From positions 1 through 62,607 of the forward strand of contig CAJFVT010000063.1 of the NCBI GenBank assembly GCA_904420525.1: a stretch of 62,607 nt of DNA, read 5' to 3'. The stretch comes from an uncultured Clostridia bacterium (GTDB taxonomy: Bacteria > Bacillota > Clostridia > UBA1381). The translations under genes and the position numbers were made by a program. The notes beneath the pieces were generated by a model. The model did no database searches. It had not been told where the DNA came from and saw nothing but the letters and a program-made list of their open reading frames with translations. Shown one piece after another: positions 10,353 to 20,267 of this stretch (positions are counted from its first letter, which is position 1; each line of letters begins with the position of its first letter).

Positions 10353-11234
10353 TTAGTTTTTATTGCGCCTCAGCGCTTTCGCGCCGCCCGCGACCTCAGT
10401 TATCTCCTGAGTGATCTTCGCCTGGCGTACACGGTTATATTGCACAGAGAGCTCATGCAGCATCTCAGAACCCGCATCTGTAGCGGCCTGCATGGCATTA
10501 ACTCTTGCATTCTGTTCACAGCAGTATGCTTCGACAAGCGCACTGTATATATATCCTGTCACACAAATCGGAGCGACACTCGACAGCACCGCCTCCGGTG
10601 ACGGGAACATCGGCACTGACGCATACTCGCCGTCAGCGCTGTAATCGTCCCTTGACAAGGGCAGTATTCGTGTTAATGTAGGCTCCATCACTGTGGCGCT
10701 TATCATTCTCGTATATATGAGATAGACCTCGTCAAGCTCATTTTCCATATATTTCTCGATCAGCCGCTCGCTTATCTTTCTCGCTCTGCTGAGCGAAGGA
10801 TTTTGCGCGGTATAATGAAAATGCTCATCTATACAATAGCTGCGTCTTCTGAAATAATTTTCTCCGACCTGCCCAACGACATACAGCTCATAAGTACGCC
10901 TCGGCTGCTTTATCACGTTTTCAGCCATCTTAAGGACATTGTGATTATATGCGCCTGCAAGCCCCTTATCAGCTGTTATCACAACGAATCCCTTCCGGCG
11001 CTGCTCAGGCTTCAGCTGAGCGATATTGCCGAAGATCTCATGAGATATATGCGGCGCATGAGTAAGCACGCTCGCTATGATATCATCGAGCTTATTGAAA
11101 TACGGCTCGGTGTTTGCCAATGCCTGCTTTGCCTTTCTCAGCTTGTTCGTTGAGATCATATACATGGCATTGGTGATCTTCATCGTGTCCTTTATGCTGC
11201 TGATCCTTTCCTGTATTTCGCTTAAGTTAGCCAT
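10353..11234 (-). CDS. atpG: F1Fo ATP synthase subunit gamma
   Basis: Rotor shaft of F1. The N terminus (LSEIQERISSIKDTMKITNAMYMIST) and the C terminus (MQAATDAGSEMLHELSVQYNRVRQAKITQEI, in two conserved parts) form the coiled-coil shaft typical of the family. The 293-residue length is normal. It stands between atpA (19 bp) and atpD (54 bp). Confidence 0.97.
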   Translation of the reverse strand: MANLSEIQERISSIKDTMKITNAMYMISTNKLRKAKQALANTEPYFNKLDDIIASVLTHAPHISHEIFGNIAQLKPEQRRKGFVVITADKGLAGAYNHNVLKMAENVIKQPRRTYELYVVGQVGENYFRRRSYCIDEHFHYTAQNPSLSRARKISERLIEKYMENELDEVYLIYTRMISATVMEPTLTRILPLSRDDYSADGEYASVPMFPSPEAVLSSVAPICVTGYIYSALVEAYCCEQNARVNAMQAATDAGSEMLHELSVQYNRVRQAKITQEITEVAGGAKALRRNKN

Positions 11235-11253
11235 AAATACACATCCTCAAAGC

Positions 11254-12771
11254 TTAGCTCCGCACACCTGCTCCCGCAAAGAAGCGGCGCGCTGCACCTA
11301 TTATTTTTGAACGCAGTTCATCTGTGAGAACCTTCTTTTCCGCAAGCTCCGAAACCAACGCGCTTTCCTCTCTGTCGAAAAATGCAAGCATCTCGCCCTG
11401 CTTCTTTTTAATGTTCTCTGTATTGACGTCAATGAACAGCCTTTCGGTTGCCGCGACAAGCGTTATTACCTGATGCTCCATACTCATAGGATGCTCCAAG
11501 GGCTGCTTCAGCAGCTCCATCAGTCCTTTTCCGTACTTGAGCTGATTTTGCGTGCTGTCGTCAAGATCCGACGCGAACTGTGTAAATATTTCCATCTCAC
11601 GATACTGCGCAAGATCGATACGTATGCTGCCTGACGCTTTTTTCATCGCCTTTGTCTGAGCGGCACCGCCGACACGCGATACGGAAAGCCCGACGTTTAC
11701 CGCAGGCCTCATACCTGAGAAGAACAGGCTGCTCTCAAGGAATATCTGTCCATCCGTTATGGATATTACATTTGTAGGGATATATGCGGCAACATCGCCC
11801 GCCTGAGTCTCTATTATAGGCAGAGCCGTTATTGAGCCGCCTCCAAGCTTGTCGCTCAGCTTGCTCGAACGTTCGAGAAGTCTTGAATGAAGATAGAACA
11901 CATCGCCCGGATATGCCTCACGTCCGGGCGAACGCTCCAAAAGCAGCGAAAGCTCACGGTACGCAACAGCATGCTTTGACAGATCGTCATATACTATCAA
12001 AACATCCTTGCCCTTATACATGAAGTATTCCGCAAGAGCCGTTCCCGCATATGGCGCGACAAACTGCACCGGAGAAGGCTCACTCGCCGTTGCGCTTACA
12101 ACTATCGAATAGTCAAGCGCGCCGTGCTCTTTGAGCGTTCCGACAAGCTTTGCCACTGTTGACGCCTTCTGTCCTATCGACACATATATGCATATTACAT
12201 CCTTGCCCTTCTGATTTAGAATGGTATCAAGGGCTATGGAGGTTTTACCGGTCTGTCTGTCACCGATTATAAGCTCTCGCTGTCCCCTTCCTATTGGGAA
12301 CATGGAGTCAATGGACAGTATGCCGGTCTCAAGCGGCTGGCACACCGACTGCCTGTCAAGGATACCCGGCGCCGGACGCTCTATAGGATAATAATCATCG
12401 GCCTCGATCTCGCCGCAGCCGTCTATAGGATCGCCGAGAGGATTTACGACACGGCCTATAAATCCTTCGCCTACCGGTATACCTGCCATCTTTTCCGTTC
12501 TGGTGACCTTTGTACCCTCCTTGATCGTTCCTTCAAGATCAAAAAGTATACATCCTATATCATTTCGCCTTATATCCTGGACCATGCCCTTTACGCCGTT
12601 CTCGAATACGACGATCTCGCCGTACATGGCATGGTCTATACCGTATATCGAAGCTATACCGTCGCCGACATGCGTTACAGTACCCACTTCACGGTTTTTC
12701 TTTTCCAATTCATAATTTTCTATTTCACTTTTTAAAACAGCAACTATCTGTTCTGAACTGATAGAACTCAA
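11254..12771 (-). CDS. atpA: F1Fo ATP synthase subunit alpha
   Basis: Non-catalytic nucleotide-binding F1 subunit. GDRQTGKT is the Walker A motif, and [13 protein letters not shown] the conserved alpha signature. At 505 residues it is full length. Only 6 bp separate it from atpH. Confidence 0.98.
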   Translation of the reverse strand: MSSISSEQIVAVLKSEIENYELEKKNREVGTVTHVGDGIASIYGIDHAMYGEIVVFENGVKGMVQDIRRNDIGCILFDLEGTIKEGTKVTRTEKMAGIPVGEGFIGRVVNPLGDPIDGCGEIEADDYYPIERPAPGILDRQSVCQPLETGILSIDSMFPIGRGQRELIIGDRQTGKTSIALDTILNQKGKDVICIYVSIGQKASTVAKLVGTLKEHGALDYSIVVSATASEPSPVQFVAPYAGTALAEYFMYKGKDVLIVYDDLSKHAVAYRELSLLLERSPGREAYPGDVFYLHSRLLERSSKLSDKLGGGSITALPIIETQAGDVAAYIPTNVISITDGQIFLESSLFFSGMRPAVNVGLSVSRVGGAAQTKAMKKASGSIRIDLAQYREMEIFTQFASDLDDSTQNQLKYGKGLMELLKQPLEHPMSMEHQVITLVAATERLFIDVNTENIKKKQGEMLAFFDREESALVSELAEKKVLTDELRSKIIGAARRFFAGAGVRS

Positions 12772-12777
12772 AATCGC

Positions 12778-13281
12778 TCACCTCCGAATTAATTTCTGAC
12801 TCAATCCCGCCAAACGACCTCTTACACTGTAGTCGATCTCCTCATCTCCGGCTTTTATTATAAACCCGCCGATAAGGCTTTCGTCCCGGGTGAGCTTTAG
12901 ATCTACTTCCTGCCTGCCCCAGATCTTCATTAGCCTGCGCTTTATTCCTTCAAGCTGCTGCTCCGTAGGCGGCGCGGAATATATAAGCTCGGCGCTCAGC
13001 ACTCCGCGCGCATTCCGTTCCAGCTCGCAGTATGCTTCATATATATCATAAAACAGCGCCGTACTGCCGTAGTCTGTCAGCAGCTTCAGAAAATTCCTCA
13101 GCGCTTCCGGAAACAGCTTATCTATTATATTGTGCTTTGCCGCCGCCTTTACCGCTGGACTGCAAAGAGCCTCCATAAGCTCCGGAGCAGCTTCAAAGAT
13201 CTCCTTAGCTGTGTTGAGATCATCAATGGAAATGCCCAGCTCAAATATAGCTCTTGCGTAGTTATTTGCCGTCTGACTCAT
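12778..13281 (-). CDS. atpH: F1Fo ATP synthase subunit delta
   Basis: Peripheral-stalk subunit that joins the b dimer to the top of F1. The N-terminal six-helix region (ANNYARAIFELG) and C-terminal DESLIGGFIIKAGDEEIDYSVRGRL are characteristic. The gene overlaps the end of atpF. The ORF track starts at GTG 13290; ATG at 13281 has AGG eight bases upstream and gives a more usual N terminus, though ATG at 13287 is also possible. Confidence 0.94.
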   Translation of the reverse strand: MSQTANNYARAIFELGISIDDLNTAKEIFEAAPELMEALCSPAVKAAAKHNIIDKLFPEALRNFLKLLTDYGSTALFYDIYEAYCELERNARGVLSAELIYSAPPTEQQLEGIKRRLMKIWGRQEVDLKLTRDESLIGGFIIKAGDEEIDYSVRGRLAGLSQKLIRR

Positions 13282-13765
13282 TTCCATCACCTGATTCCGT
13301 CAAAAATTTTTCATAAAGCGAATCGTTTATATCAGAGAGATCGCTGCTTTCGAGCACTTTTCTTGCCGTATCGACCGCCAGAGAGGCTACCTGAGAACGA
13401 ATGCCCTGCATCGTGCTGTTTCTTTCATCCTCAATGCTCCTGCGCGCATCCTTTAAAATACGCGCAGCCTCTGTATTGGCCTCTGCCACAAGCTTATCAT
13501 ACTCGACCTTAGCAGTTTTCTTCGCCGTTTCTATCATGCTTTCCGATTCAGCGCTCGCATTGCTGAGCTTTTCCTGCCATTCCTTTTCAAGCGCTTTCGC
13601 ATTTTTCTCGGATACCGCGGCATTCTTGAGCCCCGACTCGATGATAGACTGGCGTTCCTCAATGATATTCTTGATCGGCTTTACGAACACCTTACGCATT
13701 ATAATATATAGAACGATCAGGTTTATCAGAATAAAAACCGCATCCCAAGGGATAATATTAAGCAT
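13262..13765 (-). CDS. atpF: F1Fo ATP synthase subunit b
   Basis: Peripheral stalk. One N-terminal membrane helix (about residues 7-26, AVFILINLIVLYIIMRKVF) is followed by a long charged coiled coil rich in A, E and K. The length of 167 residues is typical. The 3' end overlaps atpH by about 20 bp; a good AAGGAGG lies upstream of its ATG. Confidence 0.95.
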   Translation of the reverse strand: MLNIIPWDAVFILINLIVLYIIMRKVFVKPIKNIIEERQSIIESGLKNAAVSEKNAKALEKEWQEKLSNASAESESMIETAKKTAKVEYDKLVAEANTEAARILKDARRSIEDERNSTMQGIRSQVASLAVDTARKVLESSDLSDINDSLYEKFLTESGDGNESDGK

Positions 13766-13816
13766 ACCCGCTCGTCCTCCTTCCGGTATAATGATTGATC
13801 AATTTTAATCAGACTA

Positions 13817-14044
13817 TTATTTCACCAAAAGGATGATAAGCGCGATAACAAAACCGTAGATCGCCGTTGCCTCTGCAAGCGCACAGCCGAGAAGAAGGTT
13901 CTTTGTTACCTTAGAATCAGCCTCAGGCTGTCTTGCGACCGCTTCAACAGCGCTTGCCGCTGCCTTGCCTATGCCAAGTCCTGCTCCCATACACGGGAAA
14001 GCCACCGCGATAGCTGCTGCTATAATTGTCAATAAAGATTCCAT
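13817..14044 (-). CDS. atpE: F1Fo ATP synthase subunit c
   Basis: Proteolipid of the rotor ring: 75 residues, two membrane helices joined by the polar loop ARQPEA. The ion-binding carboxylate is the glutamate in LAEATAIYG. The E-A-T-x-x-Y context recalls sodium-type rings (E-S/T-T-x-x-Y), but the helix-1 position that is glutamine in Ilyobacter-type rings aligns by eye to isoleucine. The coupling ion therefore cannot be decided from this sequence alone. Confidence 0.97.
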   Translation of the reverse strand: MESLLTIIAAAIAVAFPCMGAGLGIGKAAASAVEAVARQPEADSKVTKNLLLGCALAEATAIYGFVIALIILLVK

Positions 14045-14126
14045 AATGATACACTCCTTATCAGTTATAATTCAGCGTTTGCTGCACCGCGGCTTTATCG
14101 CGGTCTGCACGCCTTAGTTGAAAAAT

Positions 14127-14810
14127 TTATTCTACAGCCTCCTGTATGTACAGTGCTGTAAGAAACGTAAATACATATGCCTGTATACATCCGTCAAAAA
14201 AATCAAAATACAGGCTGACCACCGACGGCAGCACCACCGGCACCACCGCTTCTATAAGCTTCATTACTACGAATGCGCCGAGAACGTTTCCGAAAAGACG
14301 CATACAGAGCGACAGAGGCTTTATGCCAAGCTCCAGTATATTTATGGGAAGCACTATCGGAGTCGGACTGGCAAACGATTTCAGCCACCCCTTCGTTTTC
14401 TTAGCCTTTATTCCCGCTATCTGGATGATGACTATCGACATTATCGCCAGCACGCCTGTAAGCGTTACATCCTTAGTAGGAGGCTTTACTCCAAATATGC
14501 CAAATATATTTGAAATGCCTATAAATATTATCATTATTACAAGATATGGAACAAAGGCCTCGCCTCTCTCTCCGACAAGCTCCCTGAAAAATCCGTATAT
14601 CTTCGAATACGCCGCTTCAACTATCAGCTGACGCTTAGAGCAGTTCTCTACCTTCAGATTTCTTGTCAGCAAAAATCCGCCTATGATCATAACCGCCATT
14701 ATGATCCACATGACCACGACAGTCTCAGTTACCGGGATACCTCCGAACAGCGGTATGTTGAACAAGACTTCAACTTCCAGCTCTTCGGTTATTACCGAAC
14801 CAATATCCAT
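14127..14810 (-). CDS. atpB: F1Fo ATP synthase subunit a
   Basis: Membrane subunit that forms the ion half-channels with the c ring. Several hydrophobic helices are visible, and the essential arginine lies in SLCMRLFGNVLGAFVV. The ORF track start is too early; ATG at 14810 has AGGAAG nine bases upstream, while ATG at 14819 lies directly on that site. It is the first gene of the operon, about 100 bp after a good promoter. No atpI precedes it here. Confidence 0.95.
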   Translation of the reverse strand: MDIGSVITEELEVEVLFNIPLFGGIPVTETVVVMWIIMAVMIIGGFLLTRNLKVENCSKRQLIVEAAYSKIYGFFRELVGERGEAFVPYLVIMIIFIGISNIFGIFGVKPPTKDVTLTGVLAIMSIVIIQIAGIKAKKTKGWLKSFASPTPIVLPINILELGIKPLSLCMRLFGNVLGAFVVMKLIEAVVPVVLPSVVSLYFDFFDGCIQAYVFTFLTALYIQEAVE

Positions 14811-14914
14811 CTTCCCCATCTTCCTTTCCGGATGCCTCGGCACGTCTCCAGAGGCGCCGCACCGCAGCACTTTTTAAATATTCGCAGCGTATAATTACTT
14901 ACGATGACAGAGTA

Positions 14915-14943
14915 ATTATACACCATAGCTTACAAAACTTCAA
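14915..14943 (-). promoter_or_regulatory. Promoter of the ATP synthase operon
   Basis: On the minus strand TTGAAG and TATAAT are separated by exactly 17 bp, about 100 bp before atpB. No other gene lies between. Confidence 0.7.
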
Positions 14944-15025
14944 TAGACATTTGAATTGAAAAAGTGACTGTTATAAAATCAATAATGAGCGCATTGCACA
15001 AAAATGCATAATTCTTCACACATAT

Positions 15026-15736
15026 TCATATATCGCTCCGTATACCTATTTTTTCACAAAGCCAGCCCTTTTCCGCCTCGAAAATATCTCCCGGAGCGCT
15101 GTCCTCAGGCAATGCAAGAGAGCCTATCGCTACTCTTTTAAGATAGATCACCTTCTTGCCAGCCCTCTCAGCCATACGCTTTACCTGATGATATTTTCCC
15201 TCTGCTATCTCTATAAATACTTCCCTCGGATCCGCGCATATCTCAAGCCTCGCAGGCATAGCTGTAAAATCCTTGAATTTCATCCCAGCTTCAAACAACG
15301 CCTTATCCTTCTCCTCCGCAGGCGTGTCGAGCCTTGCGAAGTAACGCTTATATACGTTTTTCTTAGGCGATGCGACCGCATGCGCAAAGCCCCCGTCATT
15401 CGTGAGCAGCAGCAGTCCCTCGGTATCTACATCCAGTCTTCCGACCGGAAACACACCATAATGCGCATACTTCTCTCCCGCAAGCTCTGTAACACACGGA
15501 TATCTTTTATCCTCCGATGCACTGACATATCCCGCGGGCTTATTAAGTACAAGATAGACATATCTTTTATATTCTATCCTCTCACCTCTTACCTCCGCAA
15601 TATCCTGCTCGTTAACCTGCTGCTCCGGTCTTGAGGCAGCAGCACCGTTTACAAAAACCTCACCGGCTTTTATGAGCCTTTTTATTTCTTTTCTCGAAAG
15701 CGAGGTGGACTCTGACAAAAATTTATCCAATCTCAT
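15026..15736 (-). CDS. RsuA-family pseudouridine synthase
   Basis: Converts uridine to pseudouridine in 16S rRNA or a related small-subunit site. The N-terminal S4 RNA-binding domain (MRLDKFLSESTSLSRKEIKR) precedes the catalytic domain, where VGRLDVDTEGLLLLTND carries the catalytic aspartate and the RsuA/RluB/RluE signature. The 236-residue length suits RsuA. It is 79 bp after mnmE on the same strand and may be cotranscribed. The exact target base is inferred only from family. Confidence 0.92.
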   Translation of the reverse strand: MRLDKFLSESTSLSRKEIKRLIKAGEVFVNGAAASRPEQQVNEQDIAEVRGERIEYKRYVYLVLNKPAGYVSASEDKRYPCVTELAGEKYAHYGVFPVGRLDVDTEGLLLLTNDGGFAHAVASPKKNVYKRYFARLDTPAEEKDKALFEAGMKFKDFTAMPARLEICADPREVFIEIAEGKYHQVKRMAERAGKKVIYLKRVAIGSLALPEDSAPGDIFEAEKGWLCEKIGIRSDI

Positions 15737-15815
15737 GACAAAACTCCAGCAAAATCTTTTTTTCTGTACATCTGAACAGCCCTTATTTGGTATTTTTTAG
15801 ATGAATAATTATTCA

Positions 15816-17186
15816 TTATTTCCCTACGCAAAAATTATGAAAGATATCATTAACTACCGATTCAGAAACAGTCTCTCCTGTGATCTCACCAAGGCTGCCG
15901 ATCGCCGCAGAAATATCAATTGACACAATATCCGCCGGCATTCCCGAAGCCGAAGCCTCTTCAGCCCTATCTAGCGACTCCCAGGCGTCTCTCAGCGCCG
16001 ATTTGTGCCGCATATTTGTGATCACCGCGCCGTTTTCGCTCTCAAGCCTATCGACCCTGCAAAGTCTTTCTATCTCCGCGGCAAGCTCCTCGGTTCCGGC
16101 GCCTGTCTTAGCGCTTATCTCTATCACCGCGCTTTCTCCGGCAAGCTCTCTGCTCAGACCTGCTCCGCCCCCGTACACATCGGTTTTGTTGAGAAGTATT
16201 ATCCTGTTTTTCCCCTCTGATGCGCGAAGCACCGCAAGATCATCCTCATCCGGCTCCTTTCCTATATCCATTACCACAAGCACAATATCCGCTGAATCGA
16301 GATACTGTTTTGAACGCTCAACACCGATCCTCTCGACTGTGTCATCCGTATCGCGTATCCCCGCCGTGTCCGAAAGCAGCAGCGGTATACCGTTTATACT
16401 AACGCTCTCTTCTATAACATCGCGCGTAGTCCCTGCTATATCCGTAACAATAGCGCGGTCCTCATTCATCAGCTGATTGAGCAGCGATGACTTCCCCACA
16501 TTAGGTTTTCCGACAATAGCCGTACGTATTCCTTCCTTTATTATTCTGCCGCGGTCCGCGGTTTCAAGCAGCTTTTTTACCTGCTCCTTAGCTCTGACAC
16601 ATTCATTTTTTATGTCATCAATAGTGACATCCTCCAATTCCTCATCAGGATAATCGATAAGTACCTGCATACGCGCTGTGAGATGGACCAGCGAGTCTCT
16701 TATACCTTTGATCGCCTCCGACAGTCTGCCTCCCAGCTGTGAGACCGCGCTGCGGCGCGCCAGCTCATTCGACGCATTGATCACATCTATAACAGCCTCG
16801 GCCTGTGATAGATCTATCCTGCCGTTCATGAATGCGCGCTTCGTAAATTCTCCCGGCTCCGCAGGATATGCTCCCGCCGCAATAACGGTGTCAAGGACAG
16901 CGCGGGTCACGGCTCCTCCGCCATGCGTGCTTATTTCCACCACATCCTCACGCGTGAATGTCTTGGGTGCCCGCATCACAGTGACGAGCACCTCATCCAT
17001 TACTCGCCCTGACTTATTTACTATATGCCCGTAATGCACGGTATGCGACGGCACCCTGCTGAGATCCGCGCCGCGGAAAACAGCATTGACCAGCTCGACC
17101 GAGTTATTGCCGCTCACCCTTATCACGGCAATGCCGCCCGTTCCCACCGGCGTTGATACCGCCGCTATAGTTCTGCTGTATAACAT
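15816..17186 (-). CDS. mnmE: tRNA modification GTPase MnmE
   Basis: With MnmG, modifies the wobble uridine (C5) of certain tRNAs. The N-terminal tetrahydrofolate-binding domain begins TIAAVSTPVGTGGIAVIRVSG; the inserted G domain has GKPNVGKSS, DTAG and NKTD; the C terminus ends FCVGK, the expected position of the conserved catalytic cysteine. At 456 residues it is complete. It follows the PHP gene after a 59-bp gap holding a short hairpin; GGAGGA lies before its ATG. Confidence 0.97.
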   Translation of the reverse strand: MLYSRTIAAVSTPVGTGGIAVIRVSGNNSVELVNAVFRGADLSRVPSHTVHYGHIVNKSGRVMDEVLVTVMRAPKTFTREDVVEISTHGGGAVTRAVLDTVIAAGAYPAEPGEFTKRAFMNGRIDLSQAEAVIDVINASNELARRSAVSQLGGRLSEAIKGIRDSLVHLTARMQVLIDYPDEELEDVTIDDIKNECVRAKEQVKKLLETADRGRIIKEGIRTAIVGKPNVGKSSLLNQLMNEDRAIVTDIAGTTRDVIEESVSINGIPLLLSDTAGIRDTDDTVERIGVERSKQYLDSADIVLVVMDIGKEPDEDDLAVLRASEGKNRIILLNKTDVYGGGAGLSRELAGESAVIEISAKTGAGTEELAAEIERLCRVDRLESENGAVITNMRHKSALRDAWESLDRAEEASASGMPADIVSIDISAAIGSLGEITGETVSESVVNDIFHNFCVGK

Positions 17187-17211
17187 AAAATATTCCTCCT
17201 GAAAACATATA

Positions 17212-17238
17212 GAGCGGCATCACTCCCTGATACCGCTC
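17212..17238 (-). other. Hairpin between the PHP gene and mnmE
   Basis: GAGCGGTATC pairs with GATGCCGCTC (one G-U) around AGGGAGT on the minus strand. Only CTATATGTTTT follows, so it is at most a weak terminator or a processing/stability hairpin in front of mnmE. Confidence 0.5.
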
Positions 17239-17245
17239 CATTGCA

Positions 17246-18088
17246 TTATCGTATTCTTTCTTTAATTTTCTCAAGCAATCCATACGGCACACAGCCTCCG
17301 TTCACGGTCCCGATCTTCACGTCCGGCTTGTTTTCACCGTGAAAATCACTGCCTCCGCTGATGAGCAGTCCCGTCCGCTTTGCTATTCTCATACACATAT
17401 CTGTCTGAGCATCCGAATATCTGCTGTAAAGACACTCCATAGCGTCCAGTCCGGCATCCTTGAGCCGTTTCGCCATTGCCTCCAATGCTTCCTCAGTATC
17501 CTCGGTATAGACCGGATGAGCCCAAACTGCGGCTCCGCCGCAATTCTTTATAAGCGATATGCTCTCTTCAGGAGTAAGCGAAAATCTTTTCACATAATAA
17601 GGCATCCCGCGCCCTATCATTGTACTGAATACCTCATCCACACTTGCCGCATACCCTTTTTCCACCAGAGCCTTTGCTATATGCACTCTTCCGATCGTAT
17701 CCGGTGTGCTGTCAGTCGAGAAACTGCATGCGTCAGCCATAGTTATATAAAATCCGCCTTCACGCAGTTTTTTGACCATTTCGATATTTCTGAGCTTTCT
17801 GCCCTCCCGGATCCTTTCAAGCTTCGCTGACATATCAGCTCCGCCGACATAAAGCCCTACTATATGAAGCTCATGCTTGTATTTAGCGCTTATTTCAACT
17901 CCCGGTATGCCTTCAATGCCTAATGCTTCACATTCACTGACAAATTCCTCAGCGCCCTCCATTGAGTCATGATCAGTTATGGCCGCCGCCCTCAATCCTG
18001 CCTCGGCGCACGCCGCCGCAAGCTCCTTTGGAGTCAGCGTGCCATCGGACCTTGCCGAATGCATATGAAGATCTATTTTATCTGTCAT
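17246..18088 (-). CDS. PHP-domain phosphoesterase (TrpH/RnmV-like)
   Basis: The PHP metal-binding motifs appear in order: [25 protein letters not shown], an AHPVYTED histidine, and [11 protein letters not shown] near the C terminus. The 280-residue length and motif order fit the TrpH group, whose members act as 3',5'-nucleotide bisphosphate phosphatases or 5'-3' RNases. Its start overlaps the end of nrdR by 11 bp, so the two are cotranscribed, and mnmE follows. Family assignment is firm; the precise substrate is not. Confidence 0.88.
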   Translation of the reverse strand: MTDKIDLHMHSARSDGTLTPKELAAACAEAGLRAAAITDHDSMEGAEEFVSECEALGIEGIPGVEISAKYKHELHIVGLYVGGADMSAKLERIREGRKLRNIEMVKKLREGGFYITMADACSFSTDSTPDTIGRVHIAKALVEKGYAASVDEVFSTMIGRGMPYYVKRFSLTPEESISLIKNCGGAAVWAHPVYTEDTEEALEAMAKRLKDAGLDAMECLYSRYSDAQTDMCMRIAKRTGLLISGGSDFHGENKPDVKIGTVNGGCVPYGLLEKIKERIR

Positions 18089-18533
18089 TTATAAGCCCCT
18101 TCAGCTCCTCCATGAACGTGTTAAGATCATCAAACTGCTTGTACACTGAAGCGAAGCGGACATACGCCACCTCGTCAAGATCACGGAGCTTTTTCATAAC
18201 AAGCTCACCGATACGCGTGGATTTTACCTCACGCTCCATCGACTGACTGAGCTCGCTTTCAATGTCATCGGTTATACGTTCCATCTGCGCCAGCGAGATC
18301 GGACGCTTTTCACATGCTGTCATTATCCCCTTAAGGACCTTGTTTCTGTTAAACGGCTGTCTTGAGTCATCCTTTTTTACAACTACAAGCGCGATGGATT
18401 CAAGCTTTTCATAGGTAGTAAATCTTTTGCCGCATTTGAGGCATTCACGTCTGCGGCGTATAGAGTTATTTTCCTCGGTAGGTCTTGAATCAATGACCTT
18501 GCTTTCAATAAATGAACAATACGGACATCTCAT
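18078..18533 (-). CDS. nrdR: Transcriptional repressor NrdR
   Basis: Represses ribonucleotide reductase genes in response to nucleotide binding. The N-terminal zinc ribbon has CPYC and [12 protein letters not shown], and the ATP-cone domain follows from about residue 49 ([20 protein letters not shown]). The 151-residue length is typical. It overlaps the downstream PHP gene. Confidence 0.96.
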   Translation of the reverse strand: MRCPYCSFIESKVIDSRPTEENNSIRRRRECLKCGKRFTTYEKLESIALVVVKKDDSRQPFNRNKVLKGIMTACEKRPISLAQMERITDDIESELSQSMEREVKSTRIGELVMKKLRDLDEVAYVRFASVYKQFDDLNTFMEELKGLINDR

Positions 18534-18597
18534 TGTATAACCTTTCCTTTCCGTCTGCTGCAGTTTATCTTAACATCGTGTTTATTATAGCACAATC

Positions 18598-18861
18598 TTA
18601 TTCATTTTTCAAGTATTTTTCGCCAAAAATCAAGGAATTTACCAATATAAATTCTCTTCCGACCGCTGTTATGGCATTCCACGGCACTTCTATCTCACCA
18701 AATCCGAATAATTTTGACAAAAAACCACCGCGCCGGCGTATTATAACATATGTTATAGAGCCGTCTCTTTCGTCTATCTCCACATCTGAGACTGTACCCA
18801 GACGTTCAGCGCTATTCACATCTATAACGATCCTCTGCCTCAGATTATAACCGCGAAACAT
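18598..18861 (-). CDS. YlmC/YmxH-family PRC-barrel protein
   Basis: A single PRC-barrel domain of 87 residues (LRQRIVIDVNSAERLGTVSDVEID, then IPWNAIT-like VPWNAITAVG). Proteins of this size in Firmicutes are annotated as YlmC/YmxH sporulation proteins. It lies 64 bp upstream of nrdR on the same strand. The molecular role is unknown; the label is by family resemblance. Confidence 0.8.
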   Translation of the reverse strand: MFRGYNLRQRIVIDVNSAERLGTVSDVEIDERDGSITYVIIRRRGGFLSKLFGFGEIEVPWNAITAVGREFILVNSLIFGEKYLKNE

Positions 18862-18973
18862 TTATGCCTCCTCTTCCATGCGCCTGCGGCCGCAAATCCG
18901 TATTTCCGGCCATACTGCATTTCGAAAAATGAAAACACCGCCCGTTTATCTTATTACAGAAAACCATATAATA

Positions 18974-19591
18974 TTACTTCTTTTTTTTGCCTGACTGACC
19001 ATTCAGTCTAAGCTGAACAAATATGCCTGCCGCTGTTATGACCGCTGCCGACAGCCACATGCGCAGATCCGCAAAATAAACGCCAAATAACGCTAATACG
19101 CTTATTGAGGTTATAAGCCCGCCGGCTGCTGCCGTTATAACCATGACAATATATTTAGACCGGACCGCTGCGAGTATACCAAGGATAAATCCCGCAAGCA
19201 GATCAAAGAATACAAGTGTATTCTCTGTTATCCTTGTGCTGTCTATGTAAAGCTCTGAGGTTATAGTAAAAGCGATGAAAAACCCCAGAACTCCTATACC
19301 TATAAAATAACCTACACTTTTAACAAACCGCACAAGCAGCAGAAGCGCAGTCCCTCCAAGAAATGCGGTTATAAGCATAACTATAAAGCTGTCGAAAGCC
19401 AAAAGCCCTAATGCCGCTCCTCCCATTATGCCAGACGCAGCGGCAAAGAAGGATACGAGCCACACCATGACCTGCTGACCGCGAAGCGTTATAAGTATCC
19501 CCAAAAGAGCGGCTATTATAAAAATAATGCCGACCATAACGCTCCCGCCCGCGCCAAATCTTGATGTAAAAAAATCCACTACATGACTCAT
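18974..19591 (-). CDS. Polytopic membrane protein of unknown function (DUF4203/TMEM198-like)
   Basis: The 205-residue protein has about seven hydrophobic helices starting near residue 17, short loops, many small residues and a lysine-rich tail (GQSGKKKK). The layout resembles DUF4203/TMEM198-type proteins, but I cannot confirm this by eye. It overlaps the upstream PAP2 phosphatase gene by four bases, so the two are probably translated together and may act in the same membrane process. Confidence 0.65.
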   Translation of the reverse strand: MSHVVDFFTSRFGAGGSVMVGIIFIIAALLGILITLRGQQVMVWLVSFFAAASGIMGGAALGLLAFDSFIVMLITAFLGGTALLLLVRFVKSVGYFIGIGVLGFFIAFTITSELYIDSTRITENTLVFFDLLAGFILGILAAVRSKYIVMVITAAAGGLITSISVLALFGVYFADLRMWLSAAVITAAGIFVQLRLNGQSGKKKK

Positions 19592-20193
19592 TTGTCCTTT
19601 TCACCTCTCCTAGGATCTGAGCTTGCCTCTGTATCCTTCTGCTCTGCTGCCCTGTATGCTCTTTTTACCGCGGCACTGCAAAGCAATGCTGTGACCATAC
19701 CTGTCACTGCACCGAAGAATACATCGCTCGGATAATGAACACCGAGATAGAGCCTTGAAAATGCTATCAGGACCGCAAGCACTGCCGCCGGCACAGCTAT
19801 CTTTTTAGGCGCTCCCCCAAATATTGCCGCAGCTGCCGCTGCAAAGGCTGCCGCGGTATGTCCGGACGGGAACGATGGATCCATCGGCTTGTCCACCAGC
19901 GGCATAAGCCCGGCTACTACCTCATACGGCCTTATCCTTCCAAATATATTTTTAAGAACAAGATTATTTATTATAAATACCGATATGAGCGATACCGCTG
20001 TGCATATGCCCGCCCTGCGCGTCTTTTTTACGAGCAGCAGAAGCAGCGACAATACTATCCATATAAACCCTGCGTTGCCCAAACTCGTTACAGCTCTGAA
20101 AAATGCTGTCGCTCCATCACATCGTAAATGTTCCTGGATCCACATGATCATTTCTGAATCGATGCCCTGTATCAGCTCCATCATTATCACCAT
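19588..20193 (-). CDS. PAP2-family membrane phosphatase
   Basis: The acid phosphatase/PAP2 signature is complete: KNIFGRIRPYE, FPSGHTAAA and SRLYLGVHYPSDV. Several membrane helices surround it in the 201-residue protein. Members dephosphorylate undecaprenyl pyrophosphate or lipid phosphates; substrate here is undetermined. The start could be ATG 20193 or the ATG-ATG pair at 20184/20181; MELIQGIDSEM is a typical N terminus. Confidence 0.88.
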   Translation of the reverse strand: MVIMMELIQGIDSEMIMWIQEHLRCDGATAFFRAVTSLGNAGFIWIVLSLLLLLVKKTRRAGICTAVSLISVFIINNLVLKNIFGRIRPYEVVAGLMPLVDKPMDPSFPSGHTAAAFAAAAAAIFGGAPKKIAVPAAVLAVLIAFSRLYLGVHYPSDVFFGAVTGMVTALLCSAAVKRAYRAAEQKDTEASSDPRRGEKDK

Positions 20194-20206
20194 TATCCCT
20201 CAGCTA

Positions 20207-20249
20207 TAAAAACACGGGGGCTGTCGCTTTAATAAAATGCAGCAGCCCC
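20207..20249 (-). terminator. Terminator of the nfnAB genes
   Basis: On the minus strand GGGGCTGCTGC pairs with GCGACAGCCCC around an 11-nt loop, followed by CGTGTTTTTAT. It lies 18 bp past the nfnB stop and belongs to the recurrent terminator family. Confidence 0.8.
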
Positions 20250-20267
20250 TTGATATCATTCTTGTCC

